Shown here piece after piece: positions 40,628 to 48,445 of a stretch of 64,000 bases of DNA (the stretch's first letter is position 1; each line of letters starts with the position of its first letter). Source of the stretch: Candidatus Aminicenantes bacterium UBA6072 (GTDB taxonomy: Bacteria; Acidobacteriota; Aminicenantia; UBA2199); assembly GCA_002436105.1 (NCBI GenBank), contig DIXU01000012.1:62001-126000 (forward strand). Direction: 5' to 3'. Below the pieces are notes generated by a model. That model had not been told where the DNA came from, ran no database searches, and worked only from the letters and a program-made list of their open reading frames with translations. The position numbers were made by a program, and so were the translations under genes.

Positions 40628-41896
40628 TTATTCACTGAATTTTTTCAGAAGCAGGGAAGCGTTGGTGCCGCCGAAGCCGAAGGAATTGGAGAGGGCGTAG
40701 GGGATATCGCGGCTGACGCCCTGGTTGGGCGTGTAGTTCAGGTCGCAGTCGGGGTCGGGGGTCTCGTAGTTGATGGTTGGCGGGATGAAGGAGTCGGCGA
40801 TGGCCAGGGCGGTGTACGCAGCCTCGGCGCTGCCCGTGGCGCCCAGCATGTGCCCTGTCATGGACTTGGTCGAGCTGACGGCCAGCTTGTAGGCGTGTTC
40901 GAGGAACAGGCGCTTGATGGCGTGGGTTTCAGATTTGTCGTTGAGTTCGGTGGACGTGCCGTGGGCGTTGATATAGGCGATGGCTTCCGGCTTGAGCTCG
41001 GCGTCGGCCAGGGCGTTTTTCATGGCCCGGTAGGCGCCATCGGCTTCGGGATCGGGAGCGGTCATGTGATAGGCGTCGCCGGTGAAGCCGTAGCCAACAA
41101 CTTCGGCGTAAATGCGGGCGCCTCGCTCGTGGGCGCTTTCCAGCGATTCCAGAACCAGGAGCGAGGAGCCTTCGGCGACGACGAAACCGTCACGGCCCCT
41201 GTCAAAAGGCCGCGAGGCCTTCTGCGGCTCGTCGTTGCGTGTGGACAGGGCCCTCATGGCGGTGAACCCCGCCACGCCGAGAGGGGTGATGGGATACTCG
41301 GCGCCGCCGGCGAGCATGATGTCGGCCTCGCCGCGCTGGATGATGCGGAAGGAATCCCCGATGGCGTGCGTGCCGGTGGCGCAGGCGGTGCAGTTGGCCA
41401 GGTTGGGCCCCTTGAAGCCGAACTTGATCGATACCTGGCCGGCGGCGAGGTTGGCGATGCAAGCCGGCAGGAAGAAGGGCGAGATGCGGTCCGGTCCCTT
41501 CTGCATCAGTATTTCCTTGTTGGTCTCGATGGTCTGGATGCCGCCGATGCCCGAGCCGATATACACGCCTGCCCGCTCCTTGTCCAGCGTTCCCAGGTCC
41601 AGCCTTGAATCCTTGACCGCCTCGTCCGCGGCGATCAGGGCGAACTGGATGAAGGGATCGAACTTTCTCAGGTCCTTGCGGTCGAAATACTGGTTCGGGT
41701 CGTAATTCTTGACCTCGCCGGCGATGCGGCTGGCATGATGCCGGGCATCGAAGCGGGTGATCGGGCCGGTGCCGCTGCGCCCGTTGCGGATGTTGTCCCA
41801 GTTCTCGGCCTTGTCCTTGCCGACGGGAGTGATCAGCCCGATGCCGGTGATGACCACCCGGCGCAAAGGTATGGTCTTGCTGATAAAGGGATCCAT
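40628..41896 (-). CDS. fabF: 3-oxoacyl-[acyl-carrier-protein] synthase II
   Basis: 422 residues, family length. Thiolase-fold condensing enzyme for chain elongation in type II fatty acid synthesis. Active site Cys172 in NCTACATGTHAIG, the two histidines in NAHGTSTELND and KSMTGHMLGATGSAEA, the Lys gate in that second motif, and NSFGFGGTNASLLL at the C-terminus. Two histidines plus Cys identify KAS I/II rather than FabH. Follows acpP by 16 bases and ends the operon. Confidence 0.96.
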   Translation of the reverse strand: MDPFISKTIPLRRVVITGIGLITPVGKDKAENWDNIRNGRSGTGPITRFDARHHASRIAGEVKNYDPNQYFDRKDLRKFDPFIQFALIAADEAVKDSRLDLGTLDKERAGVYIGSGIGGIQTIETNKEILMQKGPDRISPFFLPACIANLAAGQVSIKFGFKGPNLANCTACATGTHAIGDSFRIIQRGEADIMLAGGAEYPITPLGVAGFTAMRALSTRNDEPQKASRPFDRGRDGFVVAEGSSLLVLESLESAHERGARIYAEVVGYGFTGDAYHMTAPDPEADGAYRAMKNALADAELKPEAIAYINAHGTSTELNDKSETHAIKRLFLEHAYKLAVSSTKSMTGHMLGATGSAEAAYTALAIADSFIPPTINYETPDPDCDLNYTPNQGVSRDIPYALSNSFGFGGTNASLLLKKFSE

Positions 41897-41912
41897 GGTA
41901 GCGGACAGGGGT

Positions 41913-42155
41913 TTACTGGGCTTTTTTCAGGACGTATTCGACGGCCGAACCCACGGTCGTCAGCTTCTCGGCCTCCTCCTCGGGGATCTTGAGCTCGAAT
42001 TCGTCCTCCAGGGCCATGATCAGTTCGACCTGGTCCAGGGAATCGGCGCCCAGGTCCTCGACGAACTTGGCTTCCTCGGTCACCTGGTCCTCGCCGACGT
42101 TCAGCTTCTCGGCCACCACGGCTTTAACCTTGCTCAGAATTTCTTCTTTCTTCAT
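41913..42155 (-). CDS. acpP: Acyl carrier protein
   Basis: 80 residues, acidic. The phosphopantetheine attachment Ser is in [19 protein letters not shown]. Carries growing acyl chains for the Fab enzymes. GGAGGAAAAAATG gives a strong ribosome binding site, as expected for an abundant protein. Between fabG and fabF. Confidence 0.97.
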   Translation of the reverse strand: MKKEEILSKVKAVVAEKLNVGEDQVTEEAKFVEDLGADSLDQVELIMALEDEFELKIPEEEAEKLTTVGSAVEYVLKKAQ

Positions 42156-42173
42156 TTTTTCCTCCTTGGATTT

Positions 42174-42962
42174 TTAGATCAACAGTCCGCCGGAAACATT
42201 CAGCACGGTCCCGGTTATGTATTGGGCTGCGGGCGATACCAGGAAATGGACGGCTTCCGCCACCTCTTCCGGGCTGCCCGCCCTTTTGAGGGCGATCTGC
42301 GCCACGTAGGCTTCCTTGACGCTTTCGGGGAGCTTCTCGGTCATTTCGGTCAGGATGAAGCCCGGTGCGACCGCGTTGACGGTGATGTTGCGGCCGCCGA
42401 GTTCGCGGGCCATGGACTTGGTCAGGGCGATGACGCCGGCCTTGGATGCGGCGTAGTTTGCCTGGCCGGCGGTCCCGAGGATGCCGCTGACCGAGGCCAG
42501 GTTGACGATGCGGCCGAAGCGCTTCTTCATCATCTCCCTGGCGGCGGCTTGCGAGCAGAGGAATGTCCCCTTGAGGTTGACCCCCAGGACCAGCTCCCAG
42601 TCGCTTGCGCTCATGCGGATCGAGAGGTTGTCGCGCGTGATGCCGGCGTTGTTCACCAGGATGTCGATCGAGCCGAACTCGGCGACGGCCATCCTGGCCA
42701 GCGCCTCGGCGTCGCCGGGATCGGACACGTCGGTGCGCAGCGGCAGGGCGCGCACGCCCATGCCGCCGATCTCCCGGGCGGTCTTTTCGGCTTCCTCGCC
42801 CAGGATGTCGGAAACGATGACGTTCATTCCCGCCCGGGCCAGGCGCACGGCGATGGCCTTGCCGATGCCGCGCGCCGCGCCGGTGACGACGGCGTTGCGT
42901 GCCGCGTCGGTGCGCGGCGGTGCGGCCGCGTCGTTGCGCGGCGGGACGGCCGGTTCAGACAT
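42174..42962 (-). CDS. fabG: 3-oxoacyl-[acyl-carrier-protein] reductase
   Basis: 262 residues, short-chain dehydrogenase. NAD(P) motif VVTGAARGIGKAIA, NNAG, catalytic Ser in NLASVSGILG, Y-x3-K in NYAASKAGV and the PGFILTEMT loop. Reduces 3-oxoacyl-ACP in the first reductive step. An N-terminal 20-residue Pro/Ala-rich extension (SEPAVPPRNDAAAPPRTDA) is unusual; an internal start cannot be excluded, but the overlap with plsX by 8 bases supports the long form. Confidence 0.94.
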   Translation of the reverse strand: MSEPAVPPRNDAAAPPRTDAARNAVVTGAARGIGKAIAVRLARAGMNVIVSDILGEEAEKTAREIGGMGVRALPLRTDVSDPGDAEALARMAVAEFGSIDILVNNAGITRDNLSIRMSASDWELVLGVNLKGTFLCSQAAAREMMKKRFGRIVNLASVSGILGTAGQANYAASKAGVIALTKSMARELGGRNITVNAVAPGFILTEMTEKLPESVKEAYVAQIALKRAGSPEEVAEAVHFLVSPAAQYITGTVLNVSGGLLI

Positions 42963-43998
42963 ATTTCAGCTCCTTGAGGGATTTCTGCATCTTGCCGATC
43001 TCATTCGAGATCTTGTCCAGCACCCGCTCGCTCACGAACTTGTAGCTGAGGTGGATGGCATTCTTGATGGCCTTGGCGTTGGAACCGCCGTGGCCGATGA
43101 TGACGATGCCGTTGACTCCCAGCAGCAGGGCGCCGCCGTATTCGGAATAATCCAGCTTCTTCTTGATGCGTTTCAGGGAGTGCTTGAGGAAGAAGAAGCC
43201 GATCTTGGAGAAAATATTGGACATGATCTCGCGCTTGAGCATGGAGAGCATGACCTCCACCACTCCCTCGGAGACCTTCAGGGTGACGTTGCCGGTGAAG
43301 CCGTCGGTCACGATCAGGTCGACCTCGCCGATGTAGATGTCCCGGCCCTCGACATTGCCGACGAAGTTGATGTCCAGCTGCTTGAGCAGGTTATGGGCGG
43401 CCTTCGTCAGTTCGTTGCCCTTGACCTCCTCTTCGCCGATGTTCATCAGGCCGATGCGCGGGTTCTTGATGCCGAAAATGTTCTCCAGGTAGACTTTGCC
43501 CATCAGGGCGAACTCGACCAGGTTGTGGGGCTTGGATTCGGTGTTGGCGCCGACGTCGACCAGCAGCGAGTTGCCCTTCAGGGTCGGCAGCATGGTGGCC
43601 AGGGCCGGGCGGTCGATGTTCTTCATGGAGCCCAGGCCGTTCTTGGCCAGGGCCATGACGGCGCCGGTGTTGCCGGCGGAGACCATGGCCTCCGCCTTCT
43701 GGTCCCTGACCAGGTCGATGGCCTTCTTGATCGAGGTCTGCTCGCGCTTGCGCCAGTAGGAGAGGAATTGCTCCTTCATGGAGATCTCCTCCAGGGCGTC
43801 GACGATCTCCAGGCGGTCGAGCCTGATGTTGGGATATTTTTTCAATTCCTTCTGGATCTCTTTTTCCTTGCCGACCAGGATGATCTTGTACGCTTCAGAG
43901 TGGCTGTTCGCGCGGATGTAGTCCGCCACGCCCTCAATGACGACGGCGGGGGCGTGATCGCCGCCCATGGCATCAACGGCTATGCGGACCGTTCCCAT
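42955..43998 (-). CDS. plsX: Phosphate acyltransferase PlsX
   Basis: 347 residues. Start RIAVDAMGGDHAP, then VSAGNTGAVMALA, LLVDVGANTESKPHNLVEFA, GLMNIGEEEVKGNE and DGFTGNVTLK, all PlsX hallmarks. Makes acyl-phosphate from acyl-ACP for PlsY in phospholipid synthesis. Acyl-phosphate is also the product of fatty acid kinase (fusion gene at 13164). Starts 7 bases after the rpmF stop. Confidence 0.96.
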   Translation of the reverse strand: MGTVRIAVDAMGGDHAPAVVIEGVADYIRANSHSEAYKIILVGKEKEIQKELKKYPNIRLDRLEIVDALEEISMKEQFLSYWRKREQTSIKKAIDLVRDQKAEAMVSAGNTGAVMALAKNGLGSMKNIDRPALATMLPTLKGNSLLVDVGANTESKPHNLVEFALMGKVYLENIFGIKNPRIGLMNIGEEEVKGNELTKAAHNLLKQLDINFVGNVEGRDIYIGEVDLIVTDGFTGNVTLKVSEGVVEVMLSMLKREIMSNIFSKIGFFFLKHSLKRIKKKLDYSEYGGALLLGVNGIVIIGHGGSNAKAIKNAIHLSYKFVSERVLDKISNEIGKMQKSLKELKYV

Positions 43999-44005
43999 GC
44001 CGATT

Positions 44006-44188
44006 TCAGGCTTCGCTGCCCTTGACGATCTGCTTCCCCTGGTAGAAACCGCAGTTGCCGCAGATGCGGTGGGGGAGCTTGGGCTCGTTGCACTTGGGGC
44101 AGACGGAAAGTCCCTCCACCTTCAGGGCGTCGTGGGAACGGCGTTTATTCTTGCGGGAATGGGAATGCCTGCGCTTGGGCTGGGCCAT
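44006..44188 (-). CDS. rpmF: 50S ribosomal protein L32
   Basis: 60 residues, very basic N-terminus (MAQPKRRHSHSRKNKRRSHD) and a zinc ribbon CPKC...CGNC, so this is the C+ zinc-binding paralogue type. Located between yceD and plsX, the usual order that links ribosome and lipid synthesis. Starts 3 bases after the yceD stop. Confidence 0.97.
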   Translation of the reverse strand: MAQPKRRHSHSRKNKRRSHDALKVEGLSVCPKCNEPKLPHRICGNCGFYQGKQIVKGSEA

Positions 44189-44191
44189 GGT

Positions 44192-44701
44192 TCACCTCTT
44201 CACTTTTTCAAACAGGAATTTTATCTCGTTCTTCGCTTGGTCACAGGGACAGGCGCCGCGGTTCAGGTTGGCGCCGCAGCCGGGGCAGATGCCCTTGCAG
44301 TCGGCCTTGCAGACGGGCTTGAAAGGGACGAACAGGTTGACCTGCTCGACCAGTATCTTTTCCAGGTCGATCTGGTCGTTCTCGAAAAAAATATACTCCA
44401 GTTCCTCCTCGCCGAGGGCGGTGCTGCGGGTCTCGATCATCTCCTTGGGGAACAGGATGATGTCGAAGCGGGAATGGATCTTGAGCTCGAACTGCTCCAG
44501 GCAGCGCACGCAAACCAGGGAGATGGCCGTCTGGATGGAACCCTGGGCCTGGATGCGCCGGTCCTGCCTCTTGAGCCGGACCTGGAAGTCGAGCTCCTCG
44601 AGGAAAAAACTCCCCTCCTCGAGCAGCTGGGCGTTGTCGATGTCGATGGTATCGTTCAGCGAGTAGCCCTTGTCCGAAATTTTATTGACATTTATGATCA
44701 T
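44192..44701 (-). CDS. yceD: YceD family (DUF177) protein
   Basis: 169 residues from ATG 44701, chosen because AAGGT lies 6 bases upstream and because ATGs at 44737 and 44767 fall within the promoter (44739-44767). DUF177 features: CVRCLEQF and the C-terminal CKADCKGICPGCGANLNRGACPC, a Cys-rich metal-binding knuckle. In E. coli and plants YceD/DUF177 is needed for normal 23S rRNA accumulation. First gene of the yceD-rpmF-plsX-fabG-acpP-fabF operon. Confidence 0.9.
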   Translation of the reverse strand: MIINVNKISDKGYSLNDTIDIDNAQLLEEGSFFLEELDFQVRLKRQDRRIQAQGSIQTAISLVCVRCLEQFELKIHSRFDIILFPKEMIETRSTALGEEELEYIFFENDQIDLEKILVEQVNLFVPFKPVCKADCKGICPGCGANLNRGACPCDQAKNEIKFLFEKVKR

Positions 44702-44738
44702 GATTGACCTTGCACCCGGTTTCCCTGGCAAGTTCATT

Positions 44739-44767
44739 TTTATAGCATAATTCCCCCTCCATGTCAA
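44739..44767 (-). promoter_or_regulatory. Promoter of the yceD-rpmF-plsX-fab operon
   Basis: Minus strand TTGACA (44767-44762), 17-base spacer, TATAAA (44744-44739), about 37 bases before the yceD ATG. Confidence 0.8.
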
Positions 44768-44862
44768 TCAAGGGGCCGGGGCTTCCTGGCTCGAATGTCG
44801 AATCCCCCGCGGGGACGCGAAGAGCGGCTTCGGATCTCGTTCCGCTTGCTCCGCGTCAGGCG

Positions 44863-45585
44863 TCACGATCGCTGGTTGATCTTCCCGACCATGATTCTGG
44901 CCTTCGCGGCCATGGGGCTGAGCATATTGGCCAGTTTCTCGAACTGGGCGAGGGCTTGCCGCCGCTCGCCCTGGCGCAGCAGGACGAATCCCTTGTAGTA
45001 GATCGCCTCGTCGAAATAGGCGGGATCCATGTCCCTGATGATGCCGTCGAGGATCTCGCCGGCGCGCTCCGCTTCGCCGGCTCCGAGCAGGCTGATGGCG
45101 CGGAAGAAATCGTACTTGGGGGAGCCGGCGGCGGTGAAGGAGGGCCGATCGAGGATCTCCAGGGCGGAGCGGAAGTCCCTTTCCTGGAACGATCGCATGG
45201 CCAGTGAGAATTCCTGCTCCAAAAGGGGACCGCTCCCTTCCCCGCCGCGCATTTCGCCCTGGTGATACAGGGGCAGGTCGAAGCGGGAGAGCTCATCCAG
45301 GCGCTGCGATTGCCGGTCGCGCCGCAGCAGCAGGACGGATGTGAGAACGAGCAGGAAGAGCGCGGCCGTGGCCAGGGCGGGCCGGAGTACCCTGAGCGCG
45401 AACCGGCGCGGCCGTTCCTCGACGGGTATGTTCACTTCCCTGTTTTGCAGGGTCTCGTTGATCTTCAGGCCGAGAAAGCATTTCCGGCACTGGAAGAAGT
45501 GCTCCTCGAACTGCTCGCGCCGGGGCTCATCGATCGTTTCCTTCAGGTACGCGTCGATCAGGCTTTGGAATTCATGGCATTTCAT
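44863..45585 (-). CDS. Membrane zinc-finger anti-sigma factor with C-terminal TPR-like region
   Basis: 240 residues. The N-terminal anti-sigma domain has the ZAS signature: H29-x3-C33-x2-C36 (HFFQCRKC), with C3 or H4 as further ligand. One membrane helix at about 68-87. The extracytoplasmic C-terminal half holds TPR-like helical pairs (FSLAMRSFQERDFRSALEIL, YYKGFVLLRQGERRQALAQF), a possible sensor surface. It should hold the ECF sigma factor encoded 14 bases upstream until a signal reaches the periplasmic part. Last gene of the CARDB-ECF-anti-sigma operon. Confidence 0.88.
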   Translation of the reverse strand: MKCHEFQSLIDAYLKETIDEPRREQFEEHFFQCRKCFLGLKINETLQNREVNIPVEERPRRFALRVLRPALATAALFLLVLTSVLLLRRDRQSQRLDELSRFDLPLYHQGEMRGGEGSGPLLEQEFSLAMRSFQERDFRSALEILDRPSFTAAGSPKYDFFRAISLLGAGEAERAGEILDGIIRDMDPAYFDEAIYYKGFVLLRQGERRQALAQFEKLANMLSPMAAKARIMVGKINQRS

Positions 45586-45599
45586 GTTCCCTCAACTGG

Positions 45600-46151
45600 T
45601 CAATACAAGTTCTTGCGCATTATCTCAGCGCGTATTCTTTTTATGGCCCGCTCCTTGCGCACGCTGACGTAATGGTGGGAACGGCCCGTCAATTCGGCGA
45701 TCTCGCCGATCTTCCGTTCCTGCAGGAAGAACGCGTTCAGGATCAGGCGGTCGATGCGCGGCAGGCCGCGGATCAGCCCTTCCAGCACCTGCCGCAGCCT
45801 CTGGTTCTCCAGGCGCTCGTATTCGGTGAAATCACTGCACAGTTCGCAGACGGAACTGAAATTCCTCTGAATATCATTGTTTTTCTTCTGCCTGTAAAAG
45901 TAATTGTAAAGGACGCGCTTGGCGATGCCGAACATGAAGGGGGCGATCCAGGCCGCCCCGCTCAGCTTGCCCTGGTCGAGGCCGGTGAAAAAAGCGCTGA
46001 ATACGTCCTGGACCAGGTCCTCGTAACAGCTCTCACCCTTGATGCGGTTGCGGAAATAGGCGAAGATGCGGGGGTTGAACGTGCGGATCAATTCCTTTTG
46101 CGCCTCCGGGTCGCGGGCGCGCAGTCTTTCGAAAAATCGCTCGTCGTCCAT
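45600..46151 (-). CDS. ECF-type RNA polymerase sigma factor
   Basis: 183 residues with only regions 2 and 4. Region 2: NPRIFAYFRNRIKGESCYEDLVQDVFSAFF, including the -10-binding and core-binding helix. Region 4: GLPRIDRLILNAFFLQERKIGEIAELTGRSHHYVSVRKERAIKRIR, a helix-turn-helix. The linker is Cys-containing (SSVCELCSDF), which may be redox- or metal-sensitive. Starts 3 bases after the CARDB gene's stop and precedes its anti-sigma factor. Target promoters cannot be read from one locus. Confidence 0.92.
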   Translation of the reverse strand: MDDERFFERLRARDPEAQKELIRTFNPRIFAYFRNRIKGESCYEDLVQDVFSAFFTGLDQGKLSGAAWIAPFMFGIAKRVLYNYFYRQKKNNDIQRNFSSVCELCSDFTEYERLENQRLRQVLEGLIRGLPRIDRLILNAFFLQERKIGEIAELTGRSHHYVSVRKERAIKRIRAEIMRKNLY

Positions 46152-46154
46152 CTC

Positions 46155-46544
46155 TCAGGGCGCGGGCTGCAGCTCGATTTCCAGTATGTTATTGCTGAAA
46201 TCGCTTTCCGGCAGGGTTTTCCCCTCGTTCAGCACGACTCGGATCCGCAGGGGGGTGATGACCCGGAAGTTCGTTTTGAAGACGATCAGGCTGTGCCCGA
46301 GGAAGATCGTCGGATCGACCGACTTGACCTGGTATTCGGCCCTTTTGACGCCGTTGATGGAGAGGCTGATGAAAACCTTGTCCCGGTCGGTTGCGGTCGG
46401 GATCCAGTCCTGGGGCGAGGAATTCTCGATCTTCAAGGCGATGAAGCCGTCCTGGACCAGCAGAACGCCGCTGGCCTTGAAGTCGGGGTAGTCCTCGGCG
46501 TTCAGCACCCCAAAGGCCAGCAGGAAAAGCAGCAGAATTTTCAT
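46155..46544 (-). CDS. Exported CARDB-like (Ig-fold) protein
   Basis: 129 residues. Signal peptide MKILLLFLLAFGVLNA. The mature part reads as one Ig-like CARDB domain: VQDGFIALKIENSSPQDW near its start and VVLNEGKTLPESDFSNNILEIEL at its end, with the characteristic E-x-D-x-x-N-N turn. Such domains bind proteins or cell-surface ligands. It is the first gene of the sigma operon and faces the exported CHAT protease across a 95-base divergent promoter region, so it may be a partner, substrate or inhibitor of that protease. Confidence 0.75.
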   Translation of the reverse strand: MKILLLFLLAFGVLNAEDYPDFKASGVLLVQDGFIALKIENSSPQDWIPTATDRDKVFISLSINGVKRAEYQVKSVDPTIFLGHSLIVFKTNFRVITPLRIRVVLNEGKTLPESDFSNNILEIELQPAP

Positions 46545-46571
46545 GGTTTCCTTCCTTTCTTGAATGCAAAT

Positions 46572-46601
46572 TCTATACTTTTATCTCCCTTTTTTCAACA
46601 A
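46572..46601 (-). promoter_or_regulatory. Possible promoter for the CARDB-ECF-anti-sigma operon
   Basis: Minus strand TTGTTG (46601-46596), 18-base spacer, TATAGA (46577-46572). It abuts back to back with the CHAT promoter in an AT-rich spacer; an ECF-type promoter could also hide here. Confidence 0.4.
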
Positions 46602-46602
46602 A

Positions 46603-46631
46603 TTGAAAAAAAATACTGCTTCCGCTATAAT
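46603..46631 (+). promoter_or_regulatory. Promoter of the CHAT gene, apparently leaderless
   Basis: TTGAAA (46603-46608), 17-base spacer, TATAAT (46626-46631). ATG 46640 lies 8 bases beyond the -10 box. Confidence 0.7.
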
Positions 46632-46639
46632 TCCCGGTC

Positions 46640-48244
46640 ATGAAGAGATGGGTGAACTCATGCTTCGCCCTGTTCCTGCTGGCCTGGCCGGCGGCGGCGG
46701 ACCGCTCGCCGCGCGACGGGGGGCTGCCCGCGATGCAGCAGGACCTCTCTGCCATCATTGAACGGCTGCTTGCCTGCCATGAGCGGGGTACGGACCTCGG
46801 CTTTCTCGAGTCGGCACTCCATGTGGCCGAGGTCCGGACCCACCCGCTGTTTGAACTGGAGTGGGGGAAGCATCCCGGGAATGCGAAAGTGGAGCGCGAG
46901 CTTCTGCGCGGAGCGGCGCGATCCCTCGCTCGTTTCGCTGCCGGCGACTGTCCCGGGGCCCGGGGGAACCAGCGGGAACTTCTGCAACTGGCGCAGAAGT
47001 TCATCCAGGCCAACGGCCGTTCCCGGACGGTGAACCGTGAGAAGGCCCTGGAGCTTTCCCCATCCTGCGGCATCGGGCAACTGCGCGAGAGCCTGGCTCC
47101 TTCCCAGCTGCTGCTGAAATACGTGCTGCTGGAAGACCGGGTCCTGGTCTTCTATTTCGGCGCCAACCAGGCCGGCTACCAGTTCCTGCCGTTCGGCCGT
47201 TCCCAGGTCGTGGCCATGGTGCAGCGGCTGGTCGATCCGCTGGAGGCCTTCGCCGACGGCAAGGTCGATTACCTGCGCATCCATTTTGACATGGGACTGG
47301 CCCAACGCCTGTTCAATGTCCTGCTGAAGAAGGTCGTTGAGCTTTTTCCCCAGGCCGATGAGCTCATCATCATTCCCGACGGCGAGTTGTTCAAATTGCC
47401 TTTCGAGGCGCTGGTGACGGGATTTGACGATCATTTCCCGCAGAACGACGCCCTGTTCTCGGAATATGAAGCCGCCGGGTACGTGATCCAGGATTTCAAC
47501 GTCTCGTATTTCTTTTCCCTGGCCGATTTCCTTCGCTCCTTCCGTGTCCCGCCGGATTATGCTTACGACCTGGCCGCGTTCGGCAATCCGCTGGTCGCGG
47601 CCCGCCCGCCGGACTCGTCGTCTGCGCCCGCGCGCGGCGCCCCGGCCGGCGGAGGCGCCTTCGCCGCCATCCCCTCGACCCGCCAGGAGGTGCTCAGCCT
47701 GGAAAAGCTGTTCAGCGGCAAGCGGAGGCGGATCTTCCTGGGGAACGATTTCAACCGGGAGAACTTCTCCCGCTTCGCCCCCAAGGCCAGGCTGGTCCAC
47801 CTGGCCACCCATTTCTTCAATGACCAGAAGGATCCGCAGCGCTCGGCCTTCCTGTTCTCTCCCGCCGGCAAGGAGCCGCCTTTCTGCGACGCGAAGCAGA
47901 TCCTCGATCTCCGGCTGCAGGCGGAACTGGTCATCCTGAGCGCCTGCGAGACATCGGAGCGGAACCTGCTCGGCTTCAAGCTCGTCAGCGGCATCACGGC
48001 CGCTTTTCGCCGTTCGGGCGTGCGGGGCCTGATCGCCAGTCTCTGGCCGGTGGATGAGCTCAGTTCCCGGCTGGTGCCGCTGTTCTACAGCCGGTACCTG
48101 GAGGGCGAGGATGGCGCCGCGGCGCTGCGCAGCGCCAAACTGGCCCTGTTCGGCAAAACCATCGCCATCCGCGATGATCTTCAACTGTCCCTGGCCCATC
48201 CCTTTCTTTGGGCCAACTACGTCCTCTACCGCTTCTATCGCTGA
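46640..48244 (+). CDS. Exported CHAT-domain (caspase-fold) protease
   Basis: 534 residues. A signal peptide (residues 1-20, ending PAAA) sends it out of the cytoplasm. A helical N-terminal region (about 30-140) is followed by the CHAT domain (about 150-534). The catalytic dyad is intact: His391 in LVHLATHFF and Cys436 in VILSACETSERN; the C-terminal GVRGLIASLWPVDELSS and FLWANYVLYRF are family-typical. Most CHAT proteins are cytoplasmic with TPR arrays; this one lacks a clear TPR array but the divergent anti-sigma factor carries TPR-like repeats. Neighbours suggest a protease tied to extracytoplasmic signalling. The start has no ribosome binding site because the transcript begins at it. Confidence 0.88.
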   Translation: MKRWVNSCFALFLLAWPAAADRSPRDGGLPAMQQDLSAIIERLLACHERGTDLGFLESALHVAEVRTHPLFELEWGKHPGNAKVERELLRGAARSLARFAAGDCPGARGNQRELLQLAQKFIQANGRSRTVNREKALELSPSCGIGQLRESLAPSQLLLKYVLLEDRVLVFYFGANQAGYQFLPFGRSQVVAMVQRLVDPLEAFADGKVDYLRIHFDMGLAQRLFNVLLKKVVELFPQADELIIIPDGELFKLPFEALVTGFDDHFPQNDALFSEYEAAGYVIQDFNVSYFFSLADFLRSFRVPPDYAYDLAAFGNPLVAARPPDSSSAPARGAPAGGGAFAAIPSTRQEVLSLEKLFSGKRRRIFLGNDFNRENFSRFAPKARLVHLATHFFNDQKDPQRSAFLFSPAGKEPPFCDAKQILDLRLQAELVILSACETSERNLLGFKLVSGITAAFRRSGVRGLIASLWPVDELSSRLVPLFYSRYLEGEDGAAALRSAKLALFGKTIAIRDDLQLSLAHPFLWANYVLYRFYR

Positions 48245-48253
48245 GCGGCCGCA

Positions 48254-48306
48254 GGCAGGGGGAACTTGCCGTTCGCGCGCATCGCGCGTGCCCCCTTCCC
48301 CCTGCC
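48254..48306 (+). terminator. Long hairpin after the CHAT gene
   Basis: GGCAGGGGGAA (48254-48264) pairs perfectly with TTCCCCCTGCC (48296-48306), with a nested CGCGCG hairpin between. No T-run follows, so factor-independent termination is uncertain. The remaining bases to 48410 show nothing further. Confidence 0.55.
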
Positions 48307-48410
48307 GTCCGCCTTCCGGAGTTTCGGCAGGGCGGCAGATCATCCGCTTTCCCCGGTAGCGATGACCGGTTTCGTCCGGGGATCCGGGAGCCGCTGATTG
48401 CGGGCCGATA

Positions 48411-48439
48411 TTGACGGCAGCCATGAAAGAGGCTACACT
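48411..48439 (+). promoter_or_regulatory. Promoter of the aldolase - fabD operon, apparently leaderless
   Basis: TTGACG (48411-48416), 17-base spacer, TACACT (48434-48439). The chosen ATG (48446) is 6 bases further on. Confidence 0.55.
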
Positions 48440-48445
48440 TTTCGC

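Noticed and set aside
46640..48244. CHAT protease considered as part of a CRISPR type III-E (Craspase) or other cytoplasmic defence system
   Set aside because: It has a signal peptide and there is no gRAMP, CRISPR array or other defence gene; the sigma/anti-sigma neighbours point to envelope signalling.
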